Source: Agrococcus sp. Marseille-P2731
GTDB lineage: Bacteria; Actinomycetota; Actinomycetes; Actinomycetales; Microbacteriaceae
Length of the DNA: 64,000 nucleotides
Assembly (NCBI RefSeq): GCF_900117395.1
Contig: NZ_FPEG01000002.1
Span: forward strand, 62,001-126,000
Reading direction: 5' to 3'
Below are positions 8,037 to 16,415 of the stretch, piece after piece. The position numbers and the translations under genes were made by a program. Every line of letters begins with the position of its first letter. The first letter of the stretch is position 1. The notes below the pieces were generated by a model. That model was given only the letters and a program-made list of their open reading frames with translations. It searched no databases and was not told where the DNA came from.

Positions 8037-9594
8037 GCCGCTCCGCCGATCCGGCGGCGACCAGCTCGGCCACCGCGACGCGGCGGATCTTGCCGCCGGC
8101 CGTGCGCGGCAGCTCGTCGACGCGGTAGTAGCGGCGCGGCACGAACTGCTCGGGCAGCAGCCCCCGCAGCGCGTCGCGCATGACGGCCTTCGCGGGCACC
8201 CCAGCGGCCGCATCGCCGCCGTCCTCCCGCCGCACGCCCTCGACGACCACCGCCACGATGGAGCCGAGCGCCGCATCCGCCAGCGCGATCGCGCAGCACT
8301 GCTCGCAGCCGGGCACCGTCGCGAGCGCACGCTCGACCTGCGGCAGCGACACCTTGTGCCCGCCGGTCACCGCGATGTCACCGGCCCTGCCCGCGAGCAC
8401 GATCGCGCCGTCGACGAGCGCCGCGAGGTCGCTGACGCTCGACCAGCCGTCGGCGCCGGTGATGCGCTCGTGGCTCGTCGCCGCGAGGTAGCGCTCGACG
8501 GCAGAGGCGACGCGGATGTGCAGGGTGCCGATCTCGCCGTCGGGCACGGGGGTGCCGGCATCGTCGCGCACGCTCACCTCGACCCCGTCGAAGGGCGTCA
8601 GGCGCGTGCCGTCGCCGGCATCGCTGTAGCCGATGAAGCCGATCTCGCTCGCGCCGTAGTAGCTGCGAAGCCGCGCCTGCGGGGCGGCAGCGGTGAAGAG
8701 GTCGCGGATGCGCTGCGACTGGTTGGCGCCGCCGGTCACGACAGAGCGCAGGGACGAGAGCGGGCCACCGGCTCCGGACCCGCCGGCCCCGCCGTCTCGC
8801 CGCGCCGCAGCGGCGAGCGCGAGCAGCATCGACGGCACGCCCACGAAGCGCTCGATGCGGTGCTCCTCGATGCTGCGCACCGCGTCCCTCGCGTCGAAGC
8901 GCGACTGCAGGAAGAGCGAGCCGCCGGTCGCGAGCACCTCCACCAGCGCATAGAGGGTGAGGCTGTAGGAGACCGGACCGGGCGCGATCGTCTGGATGCC
9001 CTCCTCGGCGAAGAGGGAGCGGCGGCTGACGCCCACGTTGACATCCCAGCTGCCGCGCGTGCGCAGGAAGCCCTTCGGCAGATCGGTCGTGCCTGAGGTG
9101 AACAGCAGCAGGTAGGGCTCGTCGCGCGGCCGCACCTCGGGGCCGGCGGAGACGGGCGCGGCGGCGGCGACCGCCTCGAAGCGCTCGAGCGAGACGGCGC
9201 TGCCGTGCCAGGGCTTGAGCCCGTCGAGCGCCCGCTCCAGCTCTGGCTCGTCGGTGATGACGAGCGCCGGCTCGACGCGGCGCACCGTCTCGAGGCGGTG
9301 CGAGAGCGGCCAGAGCGGGTCGAGCACGGCGACGATCGCGCGGAAGGAGGCGAGCCCTGCGATGAAGCGGCCCACGTCGAACGCCCGCGAGAGCGAGACG
9401 GCGACGATCGGGATGGGGCTGTCGCTGCTGCCGGTGCTGCCGGTGCTCTGCGCCAGCAGCGCCTCGATGCCCGAGCGGATGCGCGTCGCCTCGTCGACGA
9501 GGCCGGCGTAGGTGAGCCGCTCGCCGTCACCCGAGAGCGCGAGCCGGTCCGGATCGGACGCGGCGACCTGGAGCATCGTGCGGGTGAACGTCAC
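8032..9594 (-). CDS. AMP-dependent acyl/aryl-CoA or acyl-ACP ligase (ANL superfamily)
   Basis: 520 residues from GTG 9594. Adenylation core motifs: LLLFTSGTTDLPKGF (A3, about residue 157), YYGASEIG (A5), a weak A7 SDLAALVDG and the C-terminal PRTAGGKIRR (A10) with the catalytic lysine near 500. It activates a carboxylic acid as the acyl-AMP and passes it to a thiol. It is the first gene of a two-gene unit with a ketoacyl synthase. The start is supported by TAGACT 6 bases upstream of the GTG, in a 50-bp space shared with the divergent transporter promoter. Substrate cannot be predicted. Confidence 0.85.
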   Translation of the reverse strand: MTFTRTMLQVAASDPDRLALSGDGERLTYAGLVDEATRIRSGIEALLAQSTGSTGSSDSPIPIVAVSLSRAFDVGRFIAGLASFRAIVAVLDPLWPLSHRLETVRRVEPALVITDEPELERALDGLKPWHGSAVSLERFEAVAAAAPVSAGPEVRPRDEPYLLLFTSGTTDLPKGFLRTRGSWDVNVGVSRRSLFAEEGIQTIAPGPVSYSLTLYALVEVLATGGSLFLQSRFDARDAVRSIEEHRIERFVGVPSMLLALAAAARRDGGAGGSGAGGPLSSLRSVVTGGANQSQRIRDLFTAAAPQARLRSYYGASEIGFIGYSDAGDGTRLTPFDGVEVSVRDDAGTPVPDGEIGTLHIRVASAVERYLAATSHERITGADGWSSVSDLAALVDGAIVLAGRAGDIAVTGGHKVSLPQVERALATVPGCEQCCAIALADAALGSIVAVVVEGVRREDGGDAAAGVPAKAVMRDALRGLLPEQFVPRRYYRVDELPRTAGGKIRRVAVAELVAAGSAERL

Positions 9595-9600
9595 CCCTCG

Positions 9601-9606
9601 AGTCTA
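9601..9606 (-). promoter_or_regulatory. -10 element (TAGACT), leaderless promoter of the AMP-ligase
   Basis: On the minus strand TAGACT is followed by six bases and then the GTG start, so transcription should begin at or within a base or two of the start codon. Confidence 0.65.
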
Positions 9607-9632
9607 CGGAGCGCGGCGCGGCGGCGGTGAGG

Positions 9633-9638
9633 CATACT
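9633..9638 (+). promoter_or_regulatory. -10 element (CATACT), leaderless promoter of the BASS transporter
   Basis: CATACT is followed by CAGCGC and the ATG at 9645. It lies 27 bp from the divergent -10 at 9601-9606, so the two promoters share their upstream DNA. Confidence 0.6.
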
Positions 9639-9644
9639 CAGCGC

Positions 9645-10538
9645 ATGGACTCAGCGTTGACGACCATCGGGCTGCCGATCGCGCTCGGCATCATCATGCT
9701 CGGGCTCGGCCTGGGCCTCACGACCTCCGACTTCGCCAGGGTCGCCAAGCAGCCCCGCGCCGTCCTCATCGCCCTGGCGTGCCAGCTCCTGCTGCTACCC
9801 GCCGTCTGCTTCGGCCTCGTGCTGCTGTTCCAGCTGCCGCCCGTGCTCGCGGTCGGCATGATGATGCTGGCCGCCTCGCCCGGCGGCACGACCGCCAACC
9901 TCTACAGCCACATCTTCCGTGGCGACGTCGCCCTCAACATCTCGCTGACCGCCGTCAACTCGGTGCTCGCGGTCATCACGCTGCCGATCATCACCAACCT
10001 CGCGATCTGGCACTTCCAGCCCTTCGACGGCCAGCTCGGGCTGCAGTGGGGCAAGACGCTCGAGGTCTTCGCGATCGTGCTGCTGCCGGTCGTGCTCGGC
10101 ATGGTCGTGCGGCGCCTGTGGCCCGCCTTCGCCGAGCGCTGCGACAGGCCCGTGCGCATCCTCTCGGTCGTGATCCTCGCGGTCGTGATCGCCGGCGCCG
10201 TCGCGGCGAACTGGCAGCTGCTGCTCGAGAACGTGGGACAGCTCGCTCTCATCGTCGTCGCGTTCTGCGCCATCAGCCTCGCCGTCGGCTACGCCGTGCC
10301 GCGCCTCGCGCGCGTCGGCCGCCGGCAGGCGATCGCGTCCTCGTTCGAGATCGGCATCCACAACGCCACGCTGGCCATCGTCATCGCGCAGACGGTGCTC
10401 GGCTCCGTCGAGCTGAGCCTGCCCGCCGCGGTCTACGGCGTGCTGATGTTCTTCGTGGCCTTCGCGTTCGGCTTCGCGATCCGCGGCCGCGGCGCCGACG
10501 CCGACGCAGCAGAGCGCGAGGTCGTCGCTCCCGTCTGA
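9645..10538 (+). CDS. Bile acid:sodium symporter (BASS) family transporter
   Basis: 297 residues from ATG 9645, nine to ten hydrophobic helices. AASPGGTTANLYSHIFRGDVALNISLT (near residues 76-100; only part quoted as motif) with its GGTxxN core is the BASS sodium-site signature, and EIGIHNATLAIVIA near 235 is the second signature helix. Such proteins import organic anions (bile acids, pantothenate, 2-keto acids, sulfated compounds) with sodium. The natural substrate is not evident. The gene stands alone on the plus strand, divergent from the ligase/KAS pair. Confidence 0.88.
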   Translation: MDSALTTIGLPIALGIIMLGLGLGLTTSDFARVAKQPRAVLIALACQLLLLPAVCFGLVLLFQLPPVLAVGMMMLAASPGGTTANLYSHIFRGDVALNISLTAVNSVLAVITLPIITNLAIWHFQPFDGQLGLQWGKTLEVFAIVLLPVVLGMVVRRLWPAFAERCDRPVRILSVVILAVVIAGAVAANWQLLLENVGQLALIVVAFCAISLAVGYAVPRLARVGRRQAIASSFEIGIHNATLAIVIAQTVLGSVELSLPAAVYGVLMFFVAFAFGFAIRGRGADADAAEREVVAPV

Positions 10539-10568
10539 GCCGGTGGCGAGACGCGCCGGCCGCGCGGA

Positions 10569-11714
10569 CTACGGCGCGAAGCGCAGGATGCGGTCGTCGC
10601 CCTCCGCGGGCTGCCCGCGCCCGTCCGTGGCGTTGGTGAGCGCCCATAGCGAGCCGTCGGGCGCCGCGACGACGTCGCGCATCCGCCCGAACCGGCCCTG
10701 CCAGTGGACGACCGAGGCAGCAGGCTCGTCGAGCGAGACCTCGCGCACCGACTCGCCGCGCAGGTTCGCGATCCAGAGGCTGCCGCCCGCGGCCGCCATG
10801 CCGCTCGGGCTCGCCTCGCCCGGCGACCACTGCTGCACGGGATCGGTGAAGCGCGGCACCTCGGCGATCCCCTCCACCGCGGGCCAGCCGTAGTTCGCGC
10901 CGGCCTCGATGCGGTTCAGCTCGTCCCAGGTGTCCTGCCCGAACTCGGTCGCGAACATCGTGCCGTCCTCAGCCCAGGCGATGCCCTGCGGGTTGCGGTG
11001 CCCGAGCGTGTAGACGGGGGAGCCGGCCACCGGGTTGTCCGCGGGGATCGAGCCGTCCGGCTCGAGCCGCAGGATCTTGCCGGCGAGGCTGTCGGGATCC
11101 TGCGCGGTGCCCGGCGCACCTGCGTCGCCCGTGGTGACGTAGAGCATCCCGTCGGGCCCGAAGGCGAGCCTGCCGCCGTTGTGATTGCCGGCGACCGGGA
11201 TCCCGGTGAGCACCTCCTCGGGCTGGCCGATCAGGATGCCGCCGTCGCTCTCGACGATCGTCGCGCGCGCGACGCGGTTGTCGTCGGCGGTCGAGAGGTA
11301 CCAGTAGAGGTGGCCGTCGCCGATCGCGATGCCGAGCAGCCCGCCCTCGCCGGAGGCGGTGCCGCCCGAGAGCTGCGCGATCTGCTGCGCCTCGCCGCTG
11401 GGTGCGCCGCTGCCGTCGAGCGACAGCGAGCGGATCACCATGGTGTCGCGCTCGCTGATCAGCGCCGTGCGCTCGTCGAGGAACGCGATCGACCACGGTG
11501 CCTGCAGCCCCGTCGCGAGCTCTGCAGGCTCGTCGAGCGTGCCCGGCACGCCTTCGGCGGGGTCGGATGCGTTCGGCTCGGCCTGGGCGTCGGTCGCGGT
11601 CGGCGCGGGCATCGTCGTCGAGCCCGGTTCCGCGCCCCCGCACGACGTCAGCAGCAGCGCGGCCGCGGCGACGCTCGCGAGCAGCGCAGTGGTGGCGCGG
11701 CCTCCTCGTGGCAT
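10569..11714 (-). CDS. Secreted glucose/sorbosone dehydrogenase-like lipoprotein (PQQ type)
   Basis: 381 residues from ATG 11714. A lipoprotein signal ends in LLTSC|G near residue 24, followed by a Thr/Pro/Ala-rich linker. The rest is a six-bladed beta-propeller of the GSDH family: EGGLLGIA near 140, NHNGGRLAFGPDGMLYVTTGDAG near 180-200 and GHRNPQGIAW near 240. Soluble aldose dehydrogenases of this family use PQQ; no PQQ synthesis gene is in the window, so cofactor supply is unknown. On the minus strand TAGCCT lies about 50 bases upstream of the start and GAGGG acts as ribosome site. Confidence 0.87.
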   Translation of the reverse strand: MPRGGRATTALLASVAAAALLLTSCGGAEPGSTTMPAPTATDAQAEPNASDPAEGVPGTLDEPAELATGLQAPWSIAFLDERTALISERDTMVIRSLSLDGSGAPSGEAQQIAQLSGGTASGEGGLLGIAIGDGHLYWYLSTADDNRVARATIVESDGGILIGQPEEVLTGIPVAGNHNGGRLAFGPDGMLYVTTGDAGAPGTAQDPDSLAGKILRLEPDGSIPADNPVAGSPVYTLGHRNPQGIAWAEDGTMFATEFGQDTWDELNRIEAGANYGWPAVEGIAEVPRFTDPVQQWSPGEASPSGMAAAGGSLWIANLRGESVREVSLDEPAASVVHWQGRFGRMRDVVAAPDGSLWALTNATDGRGQPAEGDDRILRFAP

Positions 11715-11802
11715 GGCTGGCCCTCGTGTCGTCTCGTCGAAGCGGTGCTGCCGGACGCGGCCAGGCTATGCGGAACACCTGTGCAGGAGTGCCGGGGATG
11801 CG

Positions 11803-11808
11803 TACCGT
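11803..11808 (+). promoter_or_regulatory. -10 element (TACCGT), leaderless promoter of the histidine kinase
   Basis: TACCGT, then GGGCCC, then the ATG at 11815. Confidence 0.6.
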
Positions 11809-11814
11809 GGGCCC

Positions 11815-13794
11815 ATGAGCACCGAGAGCACCGGTGAGGAGCGCTACGGCGAGCGAGCGAGCAGCCCGCGGCCTCGGCTGCCGGTGTGGGCCTGGGCGAT
11901 CGCCGCGGCGTCGATCTTCGTCGCTGCGGTGATCGGCGTCACCTTCGCCCCGGTCGGCGCGATCGTCGCTGTGTGGTGGCCCGCCGCAGGCATCGCGGTG
12001 CTGTTCGCGCTGCTGCAGGCGCCGACTCGCATGCCCGCGGTGCTCGCCGTGGTGGTCGTCGCGACCGCGCTCGCCAACCTCGTGGCTGGCCGGACGCCGC
12101 TGCTCGCCCTCGCGCTCGGTGTCGCGAACGCGGCAGAGGTCGCGGTCATCATCGCGGTGCTGGGTGCCGCGTCGCGGCGCTTCGAGCTCTCCACGCTGCG
12201 CGCGGGGGTGCGCTTCGCGCTCGCGGTCGTGCTGGGCGCGTGCGCCACGGGGCTGGTCGCCGGCGCTGCGGTCGCGCTGCTCGCCGGCGGCGCACTGCTC
12301 GGGACGGCCCTGTCGATCGCAGCCTCGCACGCTGCCGCCGTCGTGCTGATCGCCCCGCTGGGCGCGCTGCCGACGCCGGTGCCGGTGCGCGCGAGCCGCA
12401 TCGAGATGCTGCTGCAGAGCGTGCTGCTGCTGGGCATCATCGTGCTGGTCTTCAGCCCGGATTCCCCGTTGCCGCTCGCCTTCGCGCCGTTCCCCCTGCT
12501 CGCGTGGGCGGCGCTGCGCTTCCCCATCCGCATGGTGCTCGCGCAGGCCATCGCCGGTGCGCTCGTGATGCTCCTGATGACGGTGGTCGGGGGCCCGTTC
12601 CGCGACGACGAGCTCGACCTGCTCACGGGCGCGGCGCTCTTCGAGGCCATGCTCGTCACGTTCGGCGGCTTCGCGGTGGTGCTCTCTGCCGCCCAGTACG
12701 AGCTGCGGTCGCTCGCGCGCCAGGTGGACGCCACGAACCGGCTGCTCACCGGGAGCGTCATCGATGCACGCATCGGGCTCGTCGTCGCCGAGCGCAGCGG
12801 CGACGCCATGCGCGTCACCTGGGCGAACCGCGTGGCCAGGCGGATGCTGGGCGACGCGGAGGTCGAGGGCGAGTCGTGGTCGGGGCCCCTGCGCTCCGCC
12901 GCGCTCCGCGCCCTGCGCACCGGCGAGCCGGTGACGGTCGACGCAGAGGAGGATCGCGCGATCACGGTCGCGGCGAACCCGATCGACGGCGCCGCCGATC
13001 GGGTGGCCGTGCAGCTGATCGACGTCACCGCGATCCTGCGGGCCCGGCGCGCGCAGGTCGCGGCAGAGGTCGAGATCGAGGCGACCCGCAGCATCCGCGC
13101 AGAGCTCGAGCGGCAGCGCGACGACTTCCTCCTGACCACGAGCCACGAGCTGCGCACGCCGATCACGAGCATCGTCGGCTACGCAGAGCTGCTGGCCGAC
13201 GGAGAGCAGATCGGCAGCACCGAGCGCGGGTGGGTCCGCGTCATCGAGCGGAACGCGCGTCGGCTGTCCGAGCTCGTCGAGGATCTCCTGACCTTCAGCC
13301 GCGGATCGCGCGACGCACCGCCGCTGCATCGCGAGCGGGTGCGCTGCGACGACGTCCTGGACGAGGTCATCGGCAACCTGCGCGTGGTGCTCGAGCGCAA
13401 GCGCATCGCCGTGAGCGTCGAGCCGTGCGAGCACGCGGTCCGCGCCGACCGCCACGACGCCATCCGCATGCTCTCGAACCTGCTGGTGAACGCCTGCAAG
13501 TTCACGCCCGAGGGTGGCAGCATCTCACTCCGCACCGAGGCGGATGGGACGCACGCGCGCATGGTCATCACGGACTCGGGACCGGGGATGGCGGCGGAGG
13601 AGCTCGAGCAGGCGTTCGAGCGCTTCTACCGCGCGCCGAGCGCCGAGCGGGAGAACGTCGAGGGCACCGGCCTGGGGCTGGCGATCGTGGCGGAGCTCGC
13701 GCGTCGCAACGATGGCACCGTGGCGCTCCGCGCCGGCGAGAGCGGCGGCCTGACCGCCGAGCTGCGCCTGCCGCTCGCCCTCGACGACGCCTAG
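11815..13794 (+). CDS. MASE1-type membrane sensor histidine kinase (orphan)
   Basis: 659 residues from ATG 11815. Eight or so membrane helices occupy residues 25-305, with the WWPAAGIAVL segment typical of MASE1 sensors. A linker with PAS-like character spans about 315-420, then HisKA with the phospho-acceptor in TTSHELRTPITS (His near 443), N-box NLLVNACKF (about 550), G1 ITDSGPGM, FERFYRA and G2 GTGLGLAIV (about 620). All catalytic elements are intact. No response regulator lies within reach, so the partner must be encoded elsewhere. The last 4 bases overlap the convergent trans-sulfuration gene. Confidence 0.9.
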   Translation: MSTESTGEERYGERASSPRPRLPVWAWAIAAASIFVAAVIGVTFAPVGAIVAVWWPAAGIAVLFALLQAPTRMPAVLAVVVVATALANLVAGRTPLLALALGVANAAEVAVIIAVLGAASRRFELSTLRAGVRFALAVVLGACATGLVAGAAVALLAGGALLGTALSIAASHAAAVVLIAPLGALPTPVPVRASRIEMLLQSVLLLGIIVLVFSPDSPLPLAFAPFPLLAWAALRFPIRMVLAQAIAGALVMLLMTVVGGPFRDDELDLLTGAALFEAMLVTFGGFAVVLSAAQYELRSLARQVDATNRLLTGSVIDARIGLVVAERSGDAMRVTWANRVARRMLGDAEVEGESWSGPLRSAALRALRTGEPVTVDAEEDRAITVAANPIDGAADRVAVQLIDVTAILRARRAQVAAEVEIEATRSIRAELERQRDDFLLTTSHELRTPITSIVGYAELLADGEQIGSTERGWVRVIERNARRLSELVEDLLTFSRGSRDAPPLHRERVRCDDVLDEVIGNLRVVLERKRIAVSVEPCEHAVRADRHDAIRMLSNLLVNACKFTPEGGSISLRTEADGTHARMVITDSGPGMAAEELEQAFERFYRAPSAERENVEGTGLGLAIVAELARRNDGTVALRAGESGGLTAELRLPLALDDA

Positions 13795-14984
13795 CCCCGG
13801 CTGCCGGCGAGCGCCTGCTCGAGGTCGGCGATCAGGTCGGCGGGGTCCTCCAGGCCGATCGAGAGCCGCACGACGCCGGCGTGCGGTCGCGCCTCCGGTG
13901 CGACGGGGCGGTGCGTGAGCGACGCCGGGTGCTGGATGAGCGAGTCGACGCTGCCGAGCGAGACGGCGTGCGTGAACAGCCGCACGCCCTCGGTGATCGC
14001 GGCGGCGCCAGCGGCGGTGCCGACGTCGATCGAGATCATCGAGCCCGGCCCCGCCATCTGCCGGCCCTCGCCGACGAGACCCCCAGGGTCGCATCCCTCG
14101 AGACCCGGGAAGCGCACCGCGCGCACGCCCGCCATCTGCAGCAGCGCCTGCGCCACCCGCTGGGCGCCCGACTGCTGCGCACGCACGCGCAGCGGCAGCG
14201 TCTGCAGTCCGCGGTGCATCAGGTAGGCGCTGAACGGATGCGCGATGGCGCCGGTGATGGCGCGCACCGGCCGGAGCGCCTGCGCCCACTCGGCCGAGCA
14301 CGCGACGACGCCGCCCAGCACATCGCCGTGCCCGCCGATGTACTTCGTCGCCGAGTGCAGCGACAGCGCCGCGCCGTGCGCGAGCGGGCGCTGCAGCACC
14401 GGGGTCGCGAAGGTGTTGTCGACGAGCACGGGAGCGTCACCGGCCGCCGCGACGAGCGCGGTGAGGTCGACGAGCTCGAGCGTGGGGTTCCCGGGCGTCT
14501 CGGCGATCACGAGGCCGGTGTCAGGACGCAGGGCGCGCTCGACCTGCTCCACGGCGTCGACGAAGGTCGTCTCGGTGCCGAGCAGGCCGGTCGCCAGCAG
14601 GTGATCGGTGCCGCCGTAGAGCGGGCGGAGCGCCACGACGTGGTTGCCGCGCCGCTGCCGCGCGGCGGTGAGCACGGCAGTCACGGTCGCCATCCCGGAG
14701 GCGAAGGCGACCGCGGCCTCGGCGCCCTCGAGGGCGGCGAAGGCCTGCTCGAAGCGGGCGACCGTGGGGTTCCACAGGCGCTGGTACACCGCCGAGCCGT
14801 CGCCGATGTCGCCGCCCGTCGCCATGCGCTCGTAGGCCTCACCGCCGGCCTCCACCCCCGACAGCGGGTAGGTCGAGGAGAGGTCGATGGGTGTCGCGTG
14901 CACGCCGAGCGACTGGAGGTCCTCGCGGCCGGCATGCACCGCGAGCGAGTCGAGTCGAAGGCGAGCGTCATTGCTCGTCGTCAT
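13791..14984 (-). CDS. Trans-sulfuration PLP enzyme (cystathionine gamma-synthase/lyase or methionine gamma-lyase type)
   Basis: 397 residues from ATG 14984 (another ATG at 14996 would add four). PLP lysine in SLHSATKYIGGHGDV near residue 197, VQRLWNP-type N-terminal loop (AVYQRLWNPTVARFE), AETPGNPTLELVDL near 150. The family interconverts cysteine, cystathionine, homocysteine and methionine; the sequence alone does not separate synthase, gamma-lyase or methionine gamma-lyase. CATGAT lies 7 bases upstream of the ATG, suggesting a leaderless message. The metNIQ operon is 8 kb away, so a sulfur amino-acid theme is possible but loose. Confidence 0.87.
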   Translation of the reverse strand: MTTSNDARLRLDSLAVHAGREDLQSLGVHATPIDLSSTYPLSGVEAGGEAYERMATGGDIGDGSAVYQRLWNPTVARFEQAFAALEGAEAAVAFASGMATVTAVLTAARQRRGNHVVALRPLYGGTDHLLATGLLGTETTFVDAVEQVERALRPDTGLVIAETPGNPTLELVDLTALVAAAGDAPVLVDNTFATPVLQRPLAHGAALSLHSATKYIGGHGDVLGGVVACSAEWAQALRPVRAITGAIAHPFSAYLMHRGLQTLPLRVRAQQSGAQRVAQALLQMAGVRAVRFPGLEGCDPGGLVGEGRQMAGPGSMISIDVGTAAGAAAITEGVRLFTHAVSLGSVDSLIQHPASLTHRPVAPEARPHAGVVRLSIGLEDPADLIADLEQALAGSRG

Positions 14985-15050
14985 GCCTACGATCATGCCG
15001 CAAAGCGCGGCTGATGGGGCGGTGGCGTACGAGCCCGTCTCCGGCCGCTG

Positions 15051-16319
15051 CTACGTCCCGGGCGGTGGTTCCGCGGGCGGCGCGACGCCGGCACCCGGGT
15101 CGCTCGGGACGGTGGGCTCTGGCTCTGGCTCAGGCTCGGGGTCGGGATCGGTGGGCGGCGGATCGGTCGGCTGCGGGGGGTCGACCGGAGTGGTCGGCTC
15201 CGGCGGCGTGGTGGGGACCGTCGGCGGGATCGTGGGCGTGGTCGGCGTCGTCGGCGTGGATGGCACGGGCGGCGGAGCCGGCGACTCTTCGCGCGGCGGC
15301 ACGGTCGGTGTCGGCCGGGCCGTGCCGGGATCGGTGATCGGCCGCGGGGCGGCACCCTGGATCGCATCGCGCGTCGCCTGCGAGGCGGCCGCGAGCGCTG
15401 CGGCCGCGTCGGCCTCGCCCTGCGCCTCGAGCTGGAACGCCTCCGCCATCCACGCGGAGGCCACGTGCAGCGTGATGCCCTCGACCAGATCGAGCACGTC
15501 GGATGCGGTGTGCTCGCCCGCGAGCACGTCCAGCACCGCGGTCAGGTGCGCATCGGAGTCGCGCAGGCTCGCGAGCGCCTCGGCCGGCGCGAGCGCGAGC
15601 TCGGCCTGCAGGGTGGCGACGTCGGTGCGGTGCTGGGCGGTGGCGATCGCCGCGCCCTTCAGCTGCTCGATGGCGGCCTCGAGCCGGTCGATGCGGGCGT
15701 CGTCGAAGTCGCGGGGGTCGCCGAGCGCGCGGAGCTCGCGCGCGAGCGCGTCGGCACGCTCGGCCGTCACGCCGTCGATCGGCGCGCGCTGCTCGGCGGC
15801 CGCATCGACGCAGGCCTGCAGCACGTCGAACGACTCCGGGTCGCCGGAGGCGTCCGCGCGGGCCACCCAGGTGTCGGCGAGCTCGCGATCCTCGTCGCTC
15901 ACGAAGCCGCCCTCGGCGATCGTCGCGAGGATGCCGTCGCGCTGCGTGCCGAGCGAGGCGCGCTCGGCTGCAGGCAGGACCCACTCGGCGGCGGCGACGT
16001 GCTCGGCCGCCTCGAGCACGTCCTGCGCGCGGCGCTCGAGCCCGACAGCGCTCACGACCCGCACGGTCAGCTCGCAGCCGGCGAGCTCGTGCTCGACGTG
16101 CCACGCCTCGATCTGCCCGGCCAGGTCGCCGGCGCGGGCCTGCGAGCTCCACGCGACGACGGAGCCGGAGACGATGAGCGCGGTCGCGGCTGCGGTGGCG
16201 AGCCCGACCCTCCAGCGACGGCGGTTGCGGCGGCGCCGCAGCTCGGCCAGCACCGTGATGCGGCGGCGCGCCTCAGCCTCCGCCGAGCCCGTGGGCTCGC
16301 TCGGCGCCTGCTCGTCCAC
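15051..16319 (-). CDS. Membrane-anchored proline/threonine-rich protein of unknown function
   Basis: 422 residues from GTG 16319, chosen because GAGG lies 8 bases upstream; ATG 16343 and ATG 16358 in the same frame would lengthen it by 8 or 13 residues. A basic N-terminus (RRRRNRRRW) precedes one membrane helix (about residues 44-64), so most of the chain is outside. The middle (70-330) is alpha-helical, rich in Ala and Glu, with two cysteines that could pair. The last 90 residues are almost all Pro, Thr, Asp and Glu, ending PPAEPPPGT, a wall-spanning type of tail. No family recognised. Confidence 0.68.
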   Translation of the reverse strand: MDEQAPSEPTGSAEAEARRRITVLAELRRRRNRRRWRVGLATAAATALIVSGSVVAWSSQARAGDLAGQIEAWHVEHELAGCELTVRVVSAVGLERRAQDVLEAAEHVAAAEWVLPAAERASLGTQRDGILATIAEGGFVSDEDRELADTWVARADASGDPESFDVLQACVDAAAEQRAPIDGVTAERADALARELRALGDPRDFDDARIDRLEAAIEQLKGAAIATAQHRTDVATLQAELALAPAEALASLRDSDAHLTAVLDVLAGEHTASDVLDLVEGITLHVASAWMAEAFQLEAQGEADAAAALAAASQATRDAIQGAAPRPITDPGTARPTPTVPPREESPAPPPVPSTPTTPTTPTIPPTVPTTPPEPTTPVDPPQPTDPPPTDPDPEPEPEPEPTVPSDPGAGVAPPAEPPPGT

Positions 16320-16403
16320 TGGCGAGACCTCGCAATCGTGCATGAAGTGCAGGCTCATGCTAGACGACGTGGGGTACGGCACGCCGGGCCGCGCGCGCGA
16401 TGC

Positions 16404-16409
16404 CAGGAT
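16404..16409 (+). promoter_or_regulatory. -10 element (CAGGAT), leaderless promoter of the flavoenzyme gene
   Basis: CAGGAT is followed by CGGACC and the GTG at 16416. Confidence 0.55.
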
Positions 16410-16415
16410 CGGACC

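Noticed and set aside
11886-15014. Open plus-strand frame of 1042 codons
   Set aside because: Out-of-frame shadow of the histidine kinase and antisense of the trans-sulfuration gene, both of which have clear motifs.
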